Below, one piece after another: positions 31,201-42,594 of a stretch of DNA of 64,000 nt. The DNA comes from Protopterus annectens (Eukaryota > Chordata > Ceratodontiformes > Protopteridae): assembly GCF_019279795.1 (NCBI RefSeq), contig NC_056733.1:1998686079-1998750078 (forward strand), written 5' to 3'. Positions within the stretch are counted from its first letter, which is position 1. Every line of letters begins with the position of its first letter. The notes below the pieces were generated by a model. It saw only the letters and a program-made list of their open reading frames with translations, did not search any database and was not told where the DNA came from. The translations under genes were made by a program, and so were the position numbers.

Positions 31201-31560
31201 TAGCTCCTTCCTTAGAGAGAGACACAAGAGAAAGGAAGATAGCAGAGATCGGAACTGAAAAGGAATGGATATTCTCTTCGCAGGCCCAAAAGAATAAATC
31301 TGATTTGCTTTTGTAAACCACCTTAGCAGAGAGTTTGAGAGGCTAATGCAATGTCTCACAGTGGGGAAGCAAGCCTGGACCTATGTGCAATTATTGGAAT
31401 TAGAGAAACCAAGCACTCAGTTTGAGTGACTGTAAATTCCTGTGGTAACCCTCTGACAGGTGACAGAAGAGATCCTATTCTAGGTTCCAGTACCCATGGA
31501 GGATACTTCAGGTGAGACCAGAGGAAGGAGAATCCAGTTCACTGAGGCCAAAAGGGAGCA
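31201..31560 (-). pseudogene. YR pseudogene of B1, N-terminal part right of A3
   Basis: It is collinear with the YR N-terminal region of B3 (59170-59500): TAGCTCCTTCC at 31201 aligns with TAGCACCTTC at 59159. No long frame remains. It overlaps the region where the RNase H tail of family B ends. Confidence 0.65.
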
Positions 31561-33260
31561 AAGAGGATTATCCAAGTCTTCAACCGCCTCGCTTTCTGTA
31601 GAAACTTTGGAATAAGTCATAGAGGGAGTTAAGCATAAAGGAGGCCGGGTGGGGACAATCAACTAGATCGTCCCTTGGGGACTCCCCTGACAGTGGGATC
31701 ACAGCGAAATATCGGCTGCATTTGTTGTTCTGGGGGAAGCAAATAGGTTGCAGCATGGTTGTCACTGACTGATTGAGGGTCCAGTCATGAGAGGACAGAA
31801 TGGACGTGCTGAGTCTTACCACCAGAATGTTTGATTTCTTCAGTATGTAAGCTGCAACCAGAAGGCGGTCTGAAAATATCGCCAATTCCCAGACTCTCAT
31901 GGCCTCTCTGCACAAGGGACATTAACGGGTTCCTCCTTGTTTGCTGATATATCAGGCTACTAACATGTTGTCTGTATGAATTACAATAGGTCCCAGAGGA
32001 AGAATATCCTAAAAAGCTTGCAACGTGAAAATAATTGCTTTTATCTCCAGGACAATGATATGAAATCTGTTCTCCATGTGAATCCAAGTGACTCGGACCA
32101 TCTTTCCTTTGCAATACCCCCCCCCATATGGGAAGTGTACATGGTCACTGTGACTGGGGTGGGAAACAGTCTGCCGACAGTAAGACTGTCTTAAAGTAGC
32201 CACCACTGAAGATGCTTCCTGTAAACCGGAATCAACCTGTTAGGCAAAGAGAGGCTGAAAAACAATCAACCACAGAACAGCCAGAGTCCATTTAAGAATT
32301 CACAAAGAACCTTGCCAGTGGAACAAGAGTGATAGCATCCACCACAGACCTAACAGCTTGGAGTACAAGTCTTGCTGTTGGAGATTGGTGATGCAGAATA
32401 ACCTGTACTTGTTCTCTCAGTGTTTGAATGCACTGAATGGGTAAAGATGCTATCTGTTTTGACGTGTCCAGAAGGGCTCAAATAAATTCCAATCACTATA
32501 CCGGTGACCGATTAGACTTTGCCAGGTTTATGGTGATGCCCAATGACTAGGGCAGGTGGAACAAATAATCCCTGGCTCGAATAAACTGATGCCTGGTTGG
32601 GGCAGTTAAAAAGTCAGTCCAGCTATGGAAACATTTGGAATCCCTGCAGACTCAGGTGAGCTGCGACTACTGCCATGCACTTGGTAAACACCCTGGGGCT
32701 GTGGCGAGTCGAAAAGGCAGAACCCTGCACTGGTTACAACTGGCTCCTAGCCTGATGCATCAGTCTATTTTGATGTGATAGTACACGTCTTGGAAGTCGA
32801 CTTGAGCTCATCCTGGAAGTCTATTGAGCACATCCTGAAAGTCTATTGAGCACATCCTGGAAGTCTATTGAGCACATCCTGGAAGTCTATTGAGCACATC
32901 CTGGAAGTCTATTGAGCACATCCTGGAAGTCTATTGAGCACATCCTGGAAGTCTATTGAGCACATCCTGGAAGTCTATTGAGCACATCCAATCATCCTTC
33001 CACAACAGTGTTAGGATGGACTGAATTGTAACCATCCAGAACTTTGCCTTTTTTCATACAGGTTTAGATTGCTTAGATCCAACAAGGGTGGTCTCAGGTC
33101 TCCAGTTTGCTTTGGCACTAAAGACGACGGAGCGCAAATCCTTTCTGTTCAGCTGGGACCTCTTCAATGGCTTTTTTCTGCAGCAGCTTTTGAATCTCTA
33201 CTACTGCACACTCCATCTGACTGGGTGGAACACCAAGGCGTTTGTTCACTTTTCTGGGAG
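31560..33260 (-). pseudogene. RNase H and RT pseudogene of B1
   Basis: RNase H sequence spans about 31580-32210 (frame 31785-32114 shows YRQHVSSLIYQQT, matching LGQHVSGLVYQQT in the overlapping frame of B3). The RT thumb and palm lie at 32400-33240. The position of the YLDD motif near 32600 is hit by two stops. RT motif A has been expanded into a 22-bp minisatellite (32809-32984). No RT function is possible. Confidence 0.8.
32809..32984. repeat. 22-bp minisatellite, eight units, in B1 RT motif A
   Basis: Eight head-to-tail units of 22 bp, one of them with a single difference in the CCTGGAAGTC part. Each contains TCTATTGAGCACATCC, which in other family B copies occurs once and encodes MCSIDL of motif A. 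The array therefore arose by slippage or unequal exchange within this gene copy. Confidence 0.93.
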
Positions 33261-35480
33261 TGACAGGGAAAAGAGGATGTAGTATCCTCTGGATATTACA
33301 AGGAGCGCCAAGAACTTCTGTCCAGGCATCCAGTCACAGTGAAAAATTACCACTGACTGCCTCCAGAGTAGAGCATTCAGGCAGGGCACCTCAAGGGCGC
33401 TGACAGGACTGTTCAGAGAAAGGTTATCTGAAGCCCTGACCCTGCTGAGTCCCTCTCCTCTTGGGTGGCATCTTCCATGTAAACTTCCCTCTCTCCCTGG
33501 AGGAAGACTCCCCACGCTGTTCCTGGGAAGGCCCTCGGGACCTCTGGAACCAAGTTTTCCTATGACCTCACTGATTTCTCGAAAAGGCACACAGAGGTAG
33601 AAAACCTAACCCTGATGGCAGACAGGGTTTTCCCTTCTTGCTCACTGCGGGTTAGGGTTTCCTTGACTGATGGCCCAAACATAGGACTTATGGAAAGAGG
33701 AATTAAAGGACGCTTTGAATGGCTCCGCAAAATCACAAAGCCTCATCCAGGCATAACTAACTGCAATGCCAGAGTCAGCTGCCCATGACTCACCCTCCAC
33801 AGCATGATAGATGAGCCTCATGGAAGAATTACACAGGGAAGAAAGTTGCCAGTCGGGGAGGTATTGTCTTGAAGTCTTCCTCCGATATGGTTTTGGCTAG
33901 AGAGTCAGAAAGTTCCTTGACCTGATCTCAATGCAGCCTAGTAAAGTGTGCTATATAATTCAACGCTCTCAGCAAGAAGGTGGCAGAGGTGTACACGCAC
34001 TTGCCAAATTTGTCTATCGCTCAGGGCTCCCTGTTCTGCGGATGGACAGAGGAGTTCTGCACAGCCAGCTCCTTTGTGGTAGCTGGTGCCATAACCATGG
34101 CATCTACCGGTACACTCTTATTCCAGTGGGGATGGTCCTCTGAGGGGGGATGACAAAACTTATCCGGTCGTTTGTGTATTGGCTCGACCATGTCCGGCTC
34201 CTTACACGTCTTGCCAGATCCACAAGCTTGTCTGCCGGGGTGGGGGTGTTCGGGGCGATGGGTCACCCAAGTAGTAGATGGGCCTGCCCCAAAAGCCGCC
34301 AAAAACATGACTTCTCCAGAGGAGGAGTTTGGGCCAACCAACCAACTCTGCCTCAGGATATGTAATGTCTCTGAAGGAGATGTCGTCCAGTGGCGATCCT
34401 GGAGATACTTCTCCTTTGTCAAAGTCCATGTCCTCAGTGATGGGCTCCAACATGGAGTCTGTGTGCCTCCTTTTGCACAACTTGAGGAGCCTCCTCTATG
34501 GGGTGCTCAGGGGAGGTCTTGGAAGAAGAGGGAGTTTCCTCCAAGGAAAGCATTGAGACATCTCTGGGTAGGCTGACCCTAGACAGGCATGCTGGGCTCA
34601 GTTCTCTGATCAAAATGGGGACAAGGAGGATCACAGTTCGGGGAGGTGGTCAAGGTGAGTCCAGGAAGAAAGCCTCCTTGGATTAGATACAAACTCTCCT
34701 GGGTGGCTAAGATCCTGGGACGCCAATATAGATGGTCAGATCGGAGATGGAGACTGTATTGCAATGGAAGCACTCATAGATCCCAGAGGGAATGGAGTAG
34801 GCAATACCCCCATCTGGATCGGAGTCTTGAGGATCTTATCCTGTCCACGTCGATTTCCGAAAGGCTTCTAGAAGACCGAGGAAGCCACAGATCCTGTTCA
34901 GGAATGTTTGCTCGGGGTTTGAAGCATTTTATATGGTACCACAAGAGATAAAGACTTTACAGCAAACCTCAGAGTGTGGTTTTGACCTATCAAAATCCAA
35001 GGAGGAGGAAGAAGGCCTAAGAGAAGACACCTGTGCCAAAAAATCAGTTGGATCCCAGGGGACACCTTGGATCCATCTATGCCAAAGGTCTGGAAATCAG
35101 TCGATGTCAGATCAGATTGTTTAGCCATTTTGGCGGGAGGATCAGAGCAAGCCCCAGGGGCTTGAGAGAGCTTCTTGGGGTCAGCTGCCCCACTGTACTC
35201 TTGGAGGGGTTTGAACCCCTGGAGAGGAAGTATCTGAAGCAGGTAACAGGCCTTGAGAATGAGTTTGTTTTTGCTATCAGCAATCACTCCAGGATTAAAC
35301 CCCTCGCAAATCTGGCAAGATAACCAGAGATGTTCTGGTCCTAAACAAACAATATACACACCTGCTGTGCACATCAGAATGTGGAATCTTGTGTCCAAAT
35401 TCTGAGCAGCGCTTAAACACTATAGGTTTATCTGACACTATTCTACACAAAAATCCAGTACACCAGTTACAGAGAAAGGA
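33260..35480 (-). pseudogene. gag-like ORF1 pseudogene of B1
   Basis: The order is as in B3: the C-terminal domain near 33500-34000, a central conserved part (34021-34480, with PTTWVTHRP and DDISFRDI aligned to B3), and the N-terminal zinc-like module at 35295-35513 (GHKIPHSDVHSRCVYC). Frames are short and interrupted. The reading order is set by alignment to the 724-codon frame of B3. Confidence 0.72.
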
Positions 35481-35764
35481 AAAGGGCACAGAAAATAACT
35501 CAGACGGTAGCACTATACAGAAGGAGACTGTCTACAACCTATCTACAACAAAAGTAATCTTTTTTTTTTTTTTTAAAGAAAGATACTAAGCCAAAAAGGG
35601 GAAGAGGGGAGAGAAGAATGCAAAGCATGAAAAGGGAGCCAGCAGAGAAGGGAAAAATAAAGTCCCGAGTCCTGTGAAAAACTGTAGGCAGTGAAGGAGG
35701 AGGAGCAAAGATAGAAGCTACAATAATAGTAATAATAATAATCAACAAGAAAACTTATCTGAAA

Positions 35765-35980
35765 AGCCTTAACAATTCGCTCTCAAGACAAGACTGCGGA
35801 GAACCACATCTGTCACTGCTGGCAGCAAATGAGATCTAAGAAGGTCTAGGTACAGCATTATAGGTAGAGGGAGGAGCTTGAGACTCGGGTCAAAGTATGA
35901 AAAGGAGGCAGAGTTGGATCCCAGGATCGGATATGTGACCCATCTGTGAGGAAGAATGAAGAAGGCAACATCAGATTCCT
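35765..35980. repeat. Left inverted terminal repeat of B1
   Basis: It matches, inverted, the right ITR at 20396-20590: GGAGGAGCTTGAGAC and TGAGGAAGAATGAAG are the clearest shared blocks. The outer end is close to GGCAACATC at 35975. Confidence 0.78.
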
Positions 35981-36249
35981 GACTCATTTGAGCATATACA
36001 CCCAACAGCTATTCAGAGTATTCAGTCTGCTTGGAGAATATTGATGCTGTGTTCACAGTACCGCCTGTCTGCAATCCTACTAAGAGACTATAAGCCCTGT
36101 GAGGAAAGACATACCTGAAGGGAATAAAACTCAAAAAGAGCCTGCCTAATCTAAACTTGAGAGATAAACTGTTATTGGGCTTCTGTGCTAGTCACAGACT
36201 GTTCATAAGCGCTCTGAACAGAAGGCTGCTCAGTAGTGTAACCAAAATC

Positions 36250-36593
36250 GGGTCTATATTAGTTTGCCAAAATCACATTGCAGCAAACACCTAATCATCG
36301 ACCCTCATACAGCAAAATTCGTTTCAACGATGCGCTGAATTTACCAGGGGCAAGGAAATACTTGCCCTACAGCACAACTCTGCACTTTTCTCCACTGCAA
36401 TGCGGATCTTGGAGCTGGTGTAAATAAATTTGGGGGAGGGGTTCGATTTGCTTAGCTGTCGGTCCATTCTGCTGTAGGGCAAGTATTTCCTTGCCCTGGG
36501 TAAATTTAGCGAATCGCTGAAACGATTTTGGCTTAATTAGGGTCAATGATTATGTGTTCACTGCAATGTGATTCTGGCAAACTAATCTAACCC
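36250..36593. mobile_element. Fold-back element, 344 bp, long terminal inverted repeats
   Basis: The left arm 36250-36374 and right arm 36470-36593 are inverted copies of each other over about 125 bp with roughly 85-90 percent identity by eye. Termini are GGGTCTATATTAGTTTGCC and GGCAAACTAATCTAACCC. Each arm ends with its own small hairpin, GGGCAAG and CTTGCCC around GAAATA. A 95-bp loop separates the arms. It has no coding capacity. The target duplication is unclear, so the DNA-transposon family cannot be assigned. Confidence 0.82.
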
Positions 36594-38340
36594 CTCCCCC
36601 CCACTATCACAGCACCTCAGGACAAAGGCTGCTGGATCAGACTTACAGACCTGATAAGCCAAAGCGTAGAGCAAGGGTGACCTAGAAACACCCAGCAAAA
36701 ATTTCTTTACTATAAAGGTTCAATTCCAAACTAATGCCTTTATTATATCTAAGCAGGGAATAAAGTCTGAATGGACCTTGTTCAATACCTCAACTTAAGT
36801 GGTGGAAAGGAAATGTAACCAACAGGTGATACACATCTGCCATGATAGTGACTGAAAAACCCACTAGTGGAACCAGCAGTGAAGAAAGACACTTTCAGAA
36901 CAAGAGTAGCGAGTGAGTTTCCAATTACAATCAACGAACAGATCAGGAAGGCAGTAGCTAATTCAGTCAAAGCAGCAAATAATCACCTACAGAAGTAGTT
37001 TAGCAAAGCTAAAAAGGAGGAGTCTGGAATGCCTCAAAACAGTTCTGGCAAACCATCTAGCAACTAATGAGAAGTGCAGAAGACGCCAAACATACTGTTC
37101 ACAGCAATGGTGGAGAATAAAAATGCCCACAAATGGAACACTATTAGAAGGAACACTAAAAAGAACTTCTAAACAAAGTAGACATGTCACTCTCTGGGGA
37201 GTCCATGCCAAAAGCAACTGGTGACAGAGGACCCATTTGTCTACATTAAGTTACTGAGGTGATCAATATCTCTGAACTGGTAAGGCTGCAAGAGTGGAGG
37301 ACTCCCAGCCCAACATTATGATAGTACTAGATACTGCTAGGGAATCATAGTTACTATGGCTTTTACACTCTGCATGGAACGTGAATACTGGACCTCTGAA
37401 GGTCAAAACTGGGGTGTGATTCTTATTTTTGGAAAGGGTTGAAAGGAGTGTGTGCGCCAATTATAAAGAGTTCACATTCTTCAGCTTTCTAGGGGAAACA
37501 AGTCTTCCTGGGTACATTTTTCATTGCTGGAACCTGTGTTCTGAGAGACTGCTTTTCAATCTATCTGGAAATATACAGAGCTAAGTATATTTTTTTGGTT
37601 TTAGAGTTTGTACTGTTAATTGTTGCTTATAGTTTTTCAGATCTCTGCTTAAAGGATTTTGTTCCACCCACCCTCCCTATTTCTGTCTCGTAGTTTAAAT
37701 TTGGTGGCTTTTGCAGTTGCCCGCCCCACTGTAGATTTGATCTGGGACACTCCCCGAGTCCCATCTCTTTACCACATTCTACCTAATAAACTCCTTCTGC
37801 ACTTGCTTTTGGTCCTTTTTAATTTAATTGCATTTTTTAAACTGTTTGGTCTAATATTGCTACATACTCAAATGTGCTAGCTTGCACTGCATGTGAAATG
37901 TTTCTACTGCTGTTGTAGCTACTTTTCTGAAAATAAATAAATAAATAAATAAATACTGTAAGCCGGTTTCCTACCTTTCCTGTAGTCCAGATACAGATTT
38001 GCTGTATCCAGGACTGTATGTAAGCTTCTGAGCCCCCCAAGCCTTTGTGTTGGAGGGAAGCCTTCTAACTTAACAGTGGGAGTGGTAAGCACTAGGTAAA
38101 TCTGTCTACCACATAAGGAGTGGTTCTGGCCCAGAAATTGTAGTTCTTGGCCGTTTAGGCAATCTTTTCCATCTCTCTCAACTTTCTGATTTGAAACCTG
38201 CACTTGCACTTGTTTCTGTCTTGTAACTCGTCCAGTGCAGATACAGATTCTTAGTTTTAGCACTTAAATTTGCTTATTCGTGCTCAGCACTTGTTCAGAA
38301 CTTGTAAGCACTAAATAAGCTACTAATTACTGTAGCACTC
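36594..38340. other. Unassigned spacer with an (AAAT)n microsatellite
   Basis: No gene or named repeat was recognised. An AAAT microsatellite lies at 37930-37955. Short frames here do not resemble anything else in the window. The right part (from about 37960) could belong to the 5' region of the following LINE, which I cannot delimit. The 270 bp at 35981-36249, left of the fold-back element, is likewise unassigned. Confidence 0.4.
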
Positions 38341-38509
38341 AACCTTCATTACCTAGAGGAAAACAGTTTTTGTACTTACTTTTCTCATTTGCTTAGAGAA
38401 AAAACATCTCTTGTACTCACATTTTTCTCACTTATCTAGAGGAAAATAGTCTAAACAGAGACCTCCAAAGCAGAAATGCAAGCAACCTCCATCCCCCAAC
38501 ACAACCCAA

Positions 38510-39044
38510 ATGACACACAGCCCACAGACTCAGTGTGCCACTCAACCACAGCCAATAAGGCAAAACAACGTACCCAACACATTACTCATAGGTGACTCTA
38601 TAGTCAGGCACACTGGTGTCCACCTCATCAGGCTAAACAAGGAGAAGGCTACTGTCAGCTGCCTGTTGGGTGCCAGGATTTGCCACATAACTCACGCACT
38701 CAGGTCACTCCACAGCAAGTACAAATATGACTCTGTCATTGTCCATGTTGGTGTGAATGACCTGAGATGCACCTACCTGGGCTACATGAAGAGACATGGA
38801 AGAGCTCGCCGATCTTGTAGCCCAGGCAGGTATGACCCTAGCCCTGAGCAGCATTCTGCCATTGCCCAGAATGATACCGCAGTACAAGGACAAAATGACT
38901 GACTTCAACAACTGGCTAAGCTTCTGGTGTCATTCTAAGGGGATCCAGTATCTGTCTGCTTGGGATGACATGGTTGACAAGACCATGATGCTTTGCCAGA
39001 AATGGCCTGCACCTGTCACCCCTGGGATTCCGGATACTGGCTAA
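38510..39044 (+). pseudogene. LINE ORF1 with SGNH esterase-like motifs
   Basis: The frame from 38510 shows LLIGDSIVRH (block I, Gly-Asp-Ser) and VIVHVGVNDL (block III, Gly-x-Asn), then continues in another frame at 38796-39044 with ELADLVAQAG and GIQYLSAWDD. Such an esterase domain is known from ORF1 of several CR1-group LINEs. A frameshift near 38795 breaks the gene. The start is tentative, since an ATG at 38476 is in another frame. Presumed role: RNA-binding chaperone with lipolytic fold, from family knowledge. Confidence 0.75.
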
Positions 39045-39059
39045 GGCTCTTGCCGCCCC

Positions 39060-39795
39060 TATAGTGCCTTTTTTAGGCAAGGTTCAAATGACAAATTCAC
39101 CACCGTAACAGGAACAGGCAAGCAAAAACTGAGGGTAATGCTACTCAATGCTAGAAGTCTAAATCTCAAAATGCACTCACTCGAGGCACTCCTTAAAATG
39201 GAGAACATTGATATCTGTGCAGTGACTGAGACCTGGTTCAAGACTCCAGAGAGCACCTCTGCACTACCAGGCTATAACTCATACCACATGTAACCCGGAC
39301 CGAAACACTAAAGGCGGAGGTGTGCCCATATTCATTAAGGATATCCACACCTCTAGGCTAGTTGCTCAGTATAATACATCCGAGATTATCCAAGTGCAAC
39401 TAACTCTGGGCAAAACTGCAATCCAAATTGTAGCTTGGTACAGATCCCCCCACCATGCCCCAGGATTCCCACTCCTCTTTTCTTGATGTAGTGGAAAATA
39501 TTAGGGTTCAACCAAACATCCTAATAATGGACGACTTCAACTACCCCACCATTAACTGGGAAAACTACTCCTGTACCAACTCCTTAGCTCAATGCTTTCT
39601 GGAATTCATAAACTCCAATGCCCTGGATCAACTTATCCACACCTCCACCAGGGGCAACCATATCCTAAACCTAGTCATTACCAGCATGAGTGACCGGTGT
39701 TCCACACCTGAAGTCAACTCCTCATTGGTCCGATCAGACCATAAACTAATCACCCTTGATATCCATATCCCACCCCCACCCCCCCATTAAGGAAA
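39060..39795 (+). pseudogene. LINE apurinic-type endonuclease domain
   Basis: Motifs appear in order: LLNARSL near 39143, AVTETWF near 39220 (catalytic Glu), MDDFNYP near 39525 (DFN block) and SDHKL near 39735. The domain nicks target DNA to prime reverse transcription. A stop near 39291 and further frame changes disrupt it. Poly-C near 39771-39786 ends the last good frame. Confidence 0.8.
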
Positions 39796-40359
39796 TCACG
39801 GTAAAAAATTTCTCCAAAGCCAACTTCATGCTTCTTAAGACAGAAGTGGTGAACTTCATGACACCCATGTAGATGGACAATACAGTTACAACTGCTGAAT
39901 CCTACAGATAATGCACTCTATAAGCACTTACAAGAGTGCATAAATCGTGCTATCCCAAACAGAACCAAGATGCTTACCTCAAAAAAAAGGAAGCCAATCT
40001 GGTGGTCCCCTGCCATAAACAAACTGTACAACAGAAGGAAGAAACTGTTGCAAGAGAGAGTAAAATACCATGAGTGGAGGAGCTCCCTGGTCAGCCTCAG
40101 TAAGAAGCTGAGATCCAAGATCCTCCAAAGCTAGCTACGAAAACAAAATTGCCACTAATTCTAAGGACAACCACAAAGCATTCTATAGCTATGTCAAGAA
40201 TCTCGATGGTAACACCCAGATCCACACTGAGTTACAGCACAATGGCACGAAAATTACAGAACTGATATTGTCAACATCCTGGCAGATTGGTTCAGTGCTA
40301 ACTTTACCCCCCCTCACACCCTAAAGGCCCCATATCTATACAGGAAGAACGCAGAGTCT

Positions 40360-41925
40360 CTGTAAACACAACTACGCAGGTAAAAGCTGCACTCACTAAA
40401 GCCAAAAACACAGCATCCATGGGACCGGACAACATCCCAGGCAGAGTTTTACAGGAACGTCAGAATGAACTGGCTCCCCACCTAAGCACCATCTTCAATA
40501 ATAGCCTTGCATCAGGCTTTGTGCCCAATGAATGGCACACACCAACAGTTATCCCACTCCACAAAGGGGGAGCCACCACTGATCCAGAGAACTATCGCCC
40601 TATTAGCCTGATGAGCCTGGTCTGCAAGGCCATGGAATGAATCATCATGGAACTCAAAGACATTGGTAACCTTCAAACTCTGAATCCCACCCAGTTCGGG
40701 TTTGTGAAAGGCAGATCATGCCTCCTGAACCTGATCGACATCTTTGAGGCAGTCACCAAAGCCATAGATGAGGATATGGTGGTTCACACAGCCCATCTTG
40801 ACCTCGCCAAGGCTTTTGACACCATCCCCCATTCTGGAATTATAGCTAAACTCACTAAACTAGGTATAAATCCGCGGTGGTGGTGCTGCAGTAGCGTTGT
40901 CACCTCACAGTAAGACACTGTCCGGTTCGATTCTCAGCTAGAGCGTCTTCTGTGTGGAGACATATGTGAATGGGCATACCTTCGTTGAAGGTTGGGCGTC
41001 AGGGCTGGCAACTCGGCACGTAAAAACAAACTGCCAATCATTAGTGGACCGGAGTTCCGCTGTGGTGACCCCTAACCGGGAAAAGCCGAAAGACACAACA
41101 GCTAAACTAGGTATAAATCCCTACGTCACAAGATGGGTTGCCAACTGGCTCAATGATGGAACCCACACTGTAAAAGTTGCGCACTCCAAATCTGACCTCA
41201 AACCAGTGACAAGTGGAGTATCACAGGGTTCAGTCCTGGGACCTCTCCTGTTTGTATCTACTTCTCTGAAGTGCAGGCTAACACAGAAGGCCTCTGGCTA
41301 ACTAAGTTCGCAGATGACTGCAAACTATGAGCCATAGTCAAGTCCCCAAATGATGTGGAAATCCTACAGAATGGTCTCGCTGAGACAGATGCCTGGTGTC
41401 AGCGCCATGGCCTCAAGCTCAATGCCAAAAAGTGCAGTGTCATCCCCTTTGGTAAAAACTGTGTGCCCACGAACTAAAACATAAGCAGTAATCTACTTAA
41501 CACCGAATGTATGATAAGAGACCTTGGGACCCAAGTGGACAGTAGTCTCTCCTTTGATAGTCACACCGCCACAGTAGTCAGGAAGTCTTTTTACGTGGCA
41601 CACCTCATCATAAAAGGGTTCTCATCCAGGAAAAAAGATGTAATTGTTCCCCTCTACTCAACACTCAGACCCATTATAGAGTACAGTGCCCCTTTTGGAA
41701 TGTACCACACAAGACATCTGCAGCAGCTGGAAAGGCCACAGAAGTACCTCACAAAGAGGATTACTGACCTCAAACGAATGCCCTACACTGACTATCTCAA
41801 AAAACTCCAGCTTTACTCCGTAGCATATCTCCTACTCCGAGGTGATCTCTGCCCAACATATAAAGCTATGTCAAACCCAGAGCTGTTGGACATGCTACAC
41901 CTAAAGAAATCCCAATCCCTCTGAG
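40360..41925 (+). pseudogene. LINE reverse transcriptase pseudogene, interrupted by a SINE
   Basis: The N-terminal block is at 40419-40640 (DNIPGRVL, VIPLHKGG, ENYRPISL). Motif A is near 40805 (LAKAFDTIPH). The SINE insertion is at 40874-41101. Motif B is near 41210 (SGVSQGSVLGPLLF), followed by FADDCKL near 41310 with both Asp present but a stop shortly after. The C-terminal domain at 41511-41924 (RHLQQLERPQKYLTKRI) is open. Several frameshifts are present. It aligns along its length with the minus-strand copy. Confidence 0.87.
40874..41101 (+). repeat. tRNA-derived SINE, V-SINE-like, with 19-bp target duplication
   Basis: The tRNA-like head has GGTTCGATTCT as B-box, followed by TCTTCTGTGTGGAG as in the SINE at 20703. 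The 3' end has GGAGTTCCGCTGTGGTGACC and AAAAGCCGAAAGACA, a tail known from V-type SINEs of fishes. CTAAACTAGGTATAAATCC flanks it on both sides (40855-40873 and 41102-41120). The minus-strand LINE at about 19230-19260 shows the uninterrupted site. Confidence 0.88.
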
Positions 41926-42245
41926 CTACATGCTCTAGGGACCTAAAACTTGTCACCACAATAAACAGGACATGCTGGAGGGATAGATTCCTGTCCCAGA
42001 GGACCTCCCATACTCTGGAACAGGCTACCCATCTATGTCAAGCAAAGTTCTTCATTAGCACTCTTCAAGAAAAATCTTGAGTGGATGGGAAATAGGAAAT
42101 ACACCACGGAGATCACTTCTGTGTCTCTGCTCAATACTGGCACAGGAAAATAACTTTCTTGGGTGGCGTAAGCCAGGGAATCTTGTTGGCTAGGCTTACG
42201 TAGGCCCTTGGGCCGATAGCCTAGTACCTACCTATGAACATATGA

Positions 42246-42594
42246 ACAAAAAGGACTTACTGATACTATTACCTTTAACTCAGGAGAAGCAACGAACATT
42301 CTACCCAGGATAGAATACTTGCTCAACTCTTGTCCCTTGCATGGATACTAAACAGACAAGACTCTACCAAGCCTAACTGTATTTTATAAACTTGAAAAAT
42401 GTACCCTACTACATACCCCAAAGTGTTTAATAGGAGTATTAAGAATGGTGTACTCCAAGGCCAATGCCCTGTGTTTGACAGTTATGTCCATATTCTAGCT
42501 GATGTGGGTGTAGCACACAGCTGACTGCCTTGTTTCTTCATATCCATGATTTTTCACAAATGAGTCCATGGAGCTTTAACTGCTCCATGTGCCA
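42246..42594. other. Unassigned spacer
   Basis: It lies between the LINE 3' end and a DIRS fragment. I see no frame, terminus or repeat I can name. Confidence 0.4.

Larger units (their letters stand above)
20396..35980 (-). mobile_element. DIRS retrotransposon family B, copy B1, split by A3
   Basis: Its two ends are 15.6 kb apart because A3 (with A4 inside) is inserted in its YR gene. The right ITR at 20396-20590 and left ITR at 35765-35980 are inverted matches (shared TCATTCTTCCTC and AAGCTCCTCCCTCTACC). YR, RNase H, RT and gag follow in order when A3 is skipped. A V-SINE sits within its ICR. It is heavily decayed and is the oldest layer of this nest. Confidence 0.85.
38341..42245 (+). mobile_element. 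CR1/L2-like LINE, nearly full length
   Basis: In order: possible 5' region with two to three degenerate units of about 46 bp (38345-38455, AGAGGAAAA repeated), ORF1 with esterase-like motifs, apurinic endonuclease, RT, a C-terminal region and a 3' UTR ending CCTACCTATGAACATATGAAC with no poly-A. It is the same family as the 18121-19807 copy. All ORFs carry stops or frameshifts, and a SINE interrupts the RT. Confidence 0.85.

Noticed and set aside
32809-32984. Regular short repeats resembling a CRISPR array
   Set aside because: The units are contiguous with no spacers, lie inside a retrotransposon RT gene, and the context is eukaryotic.
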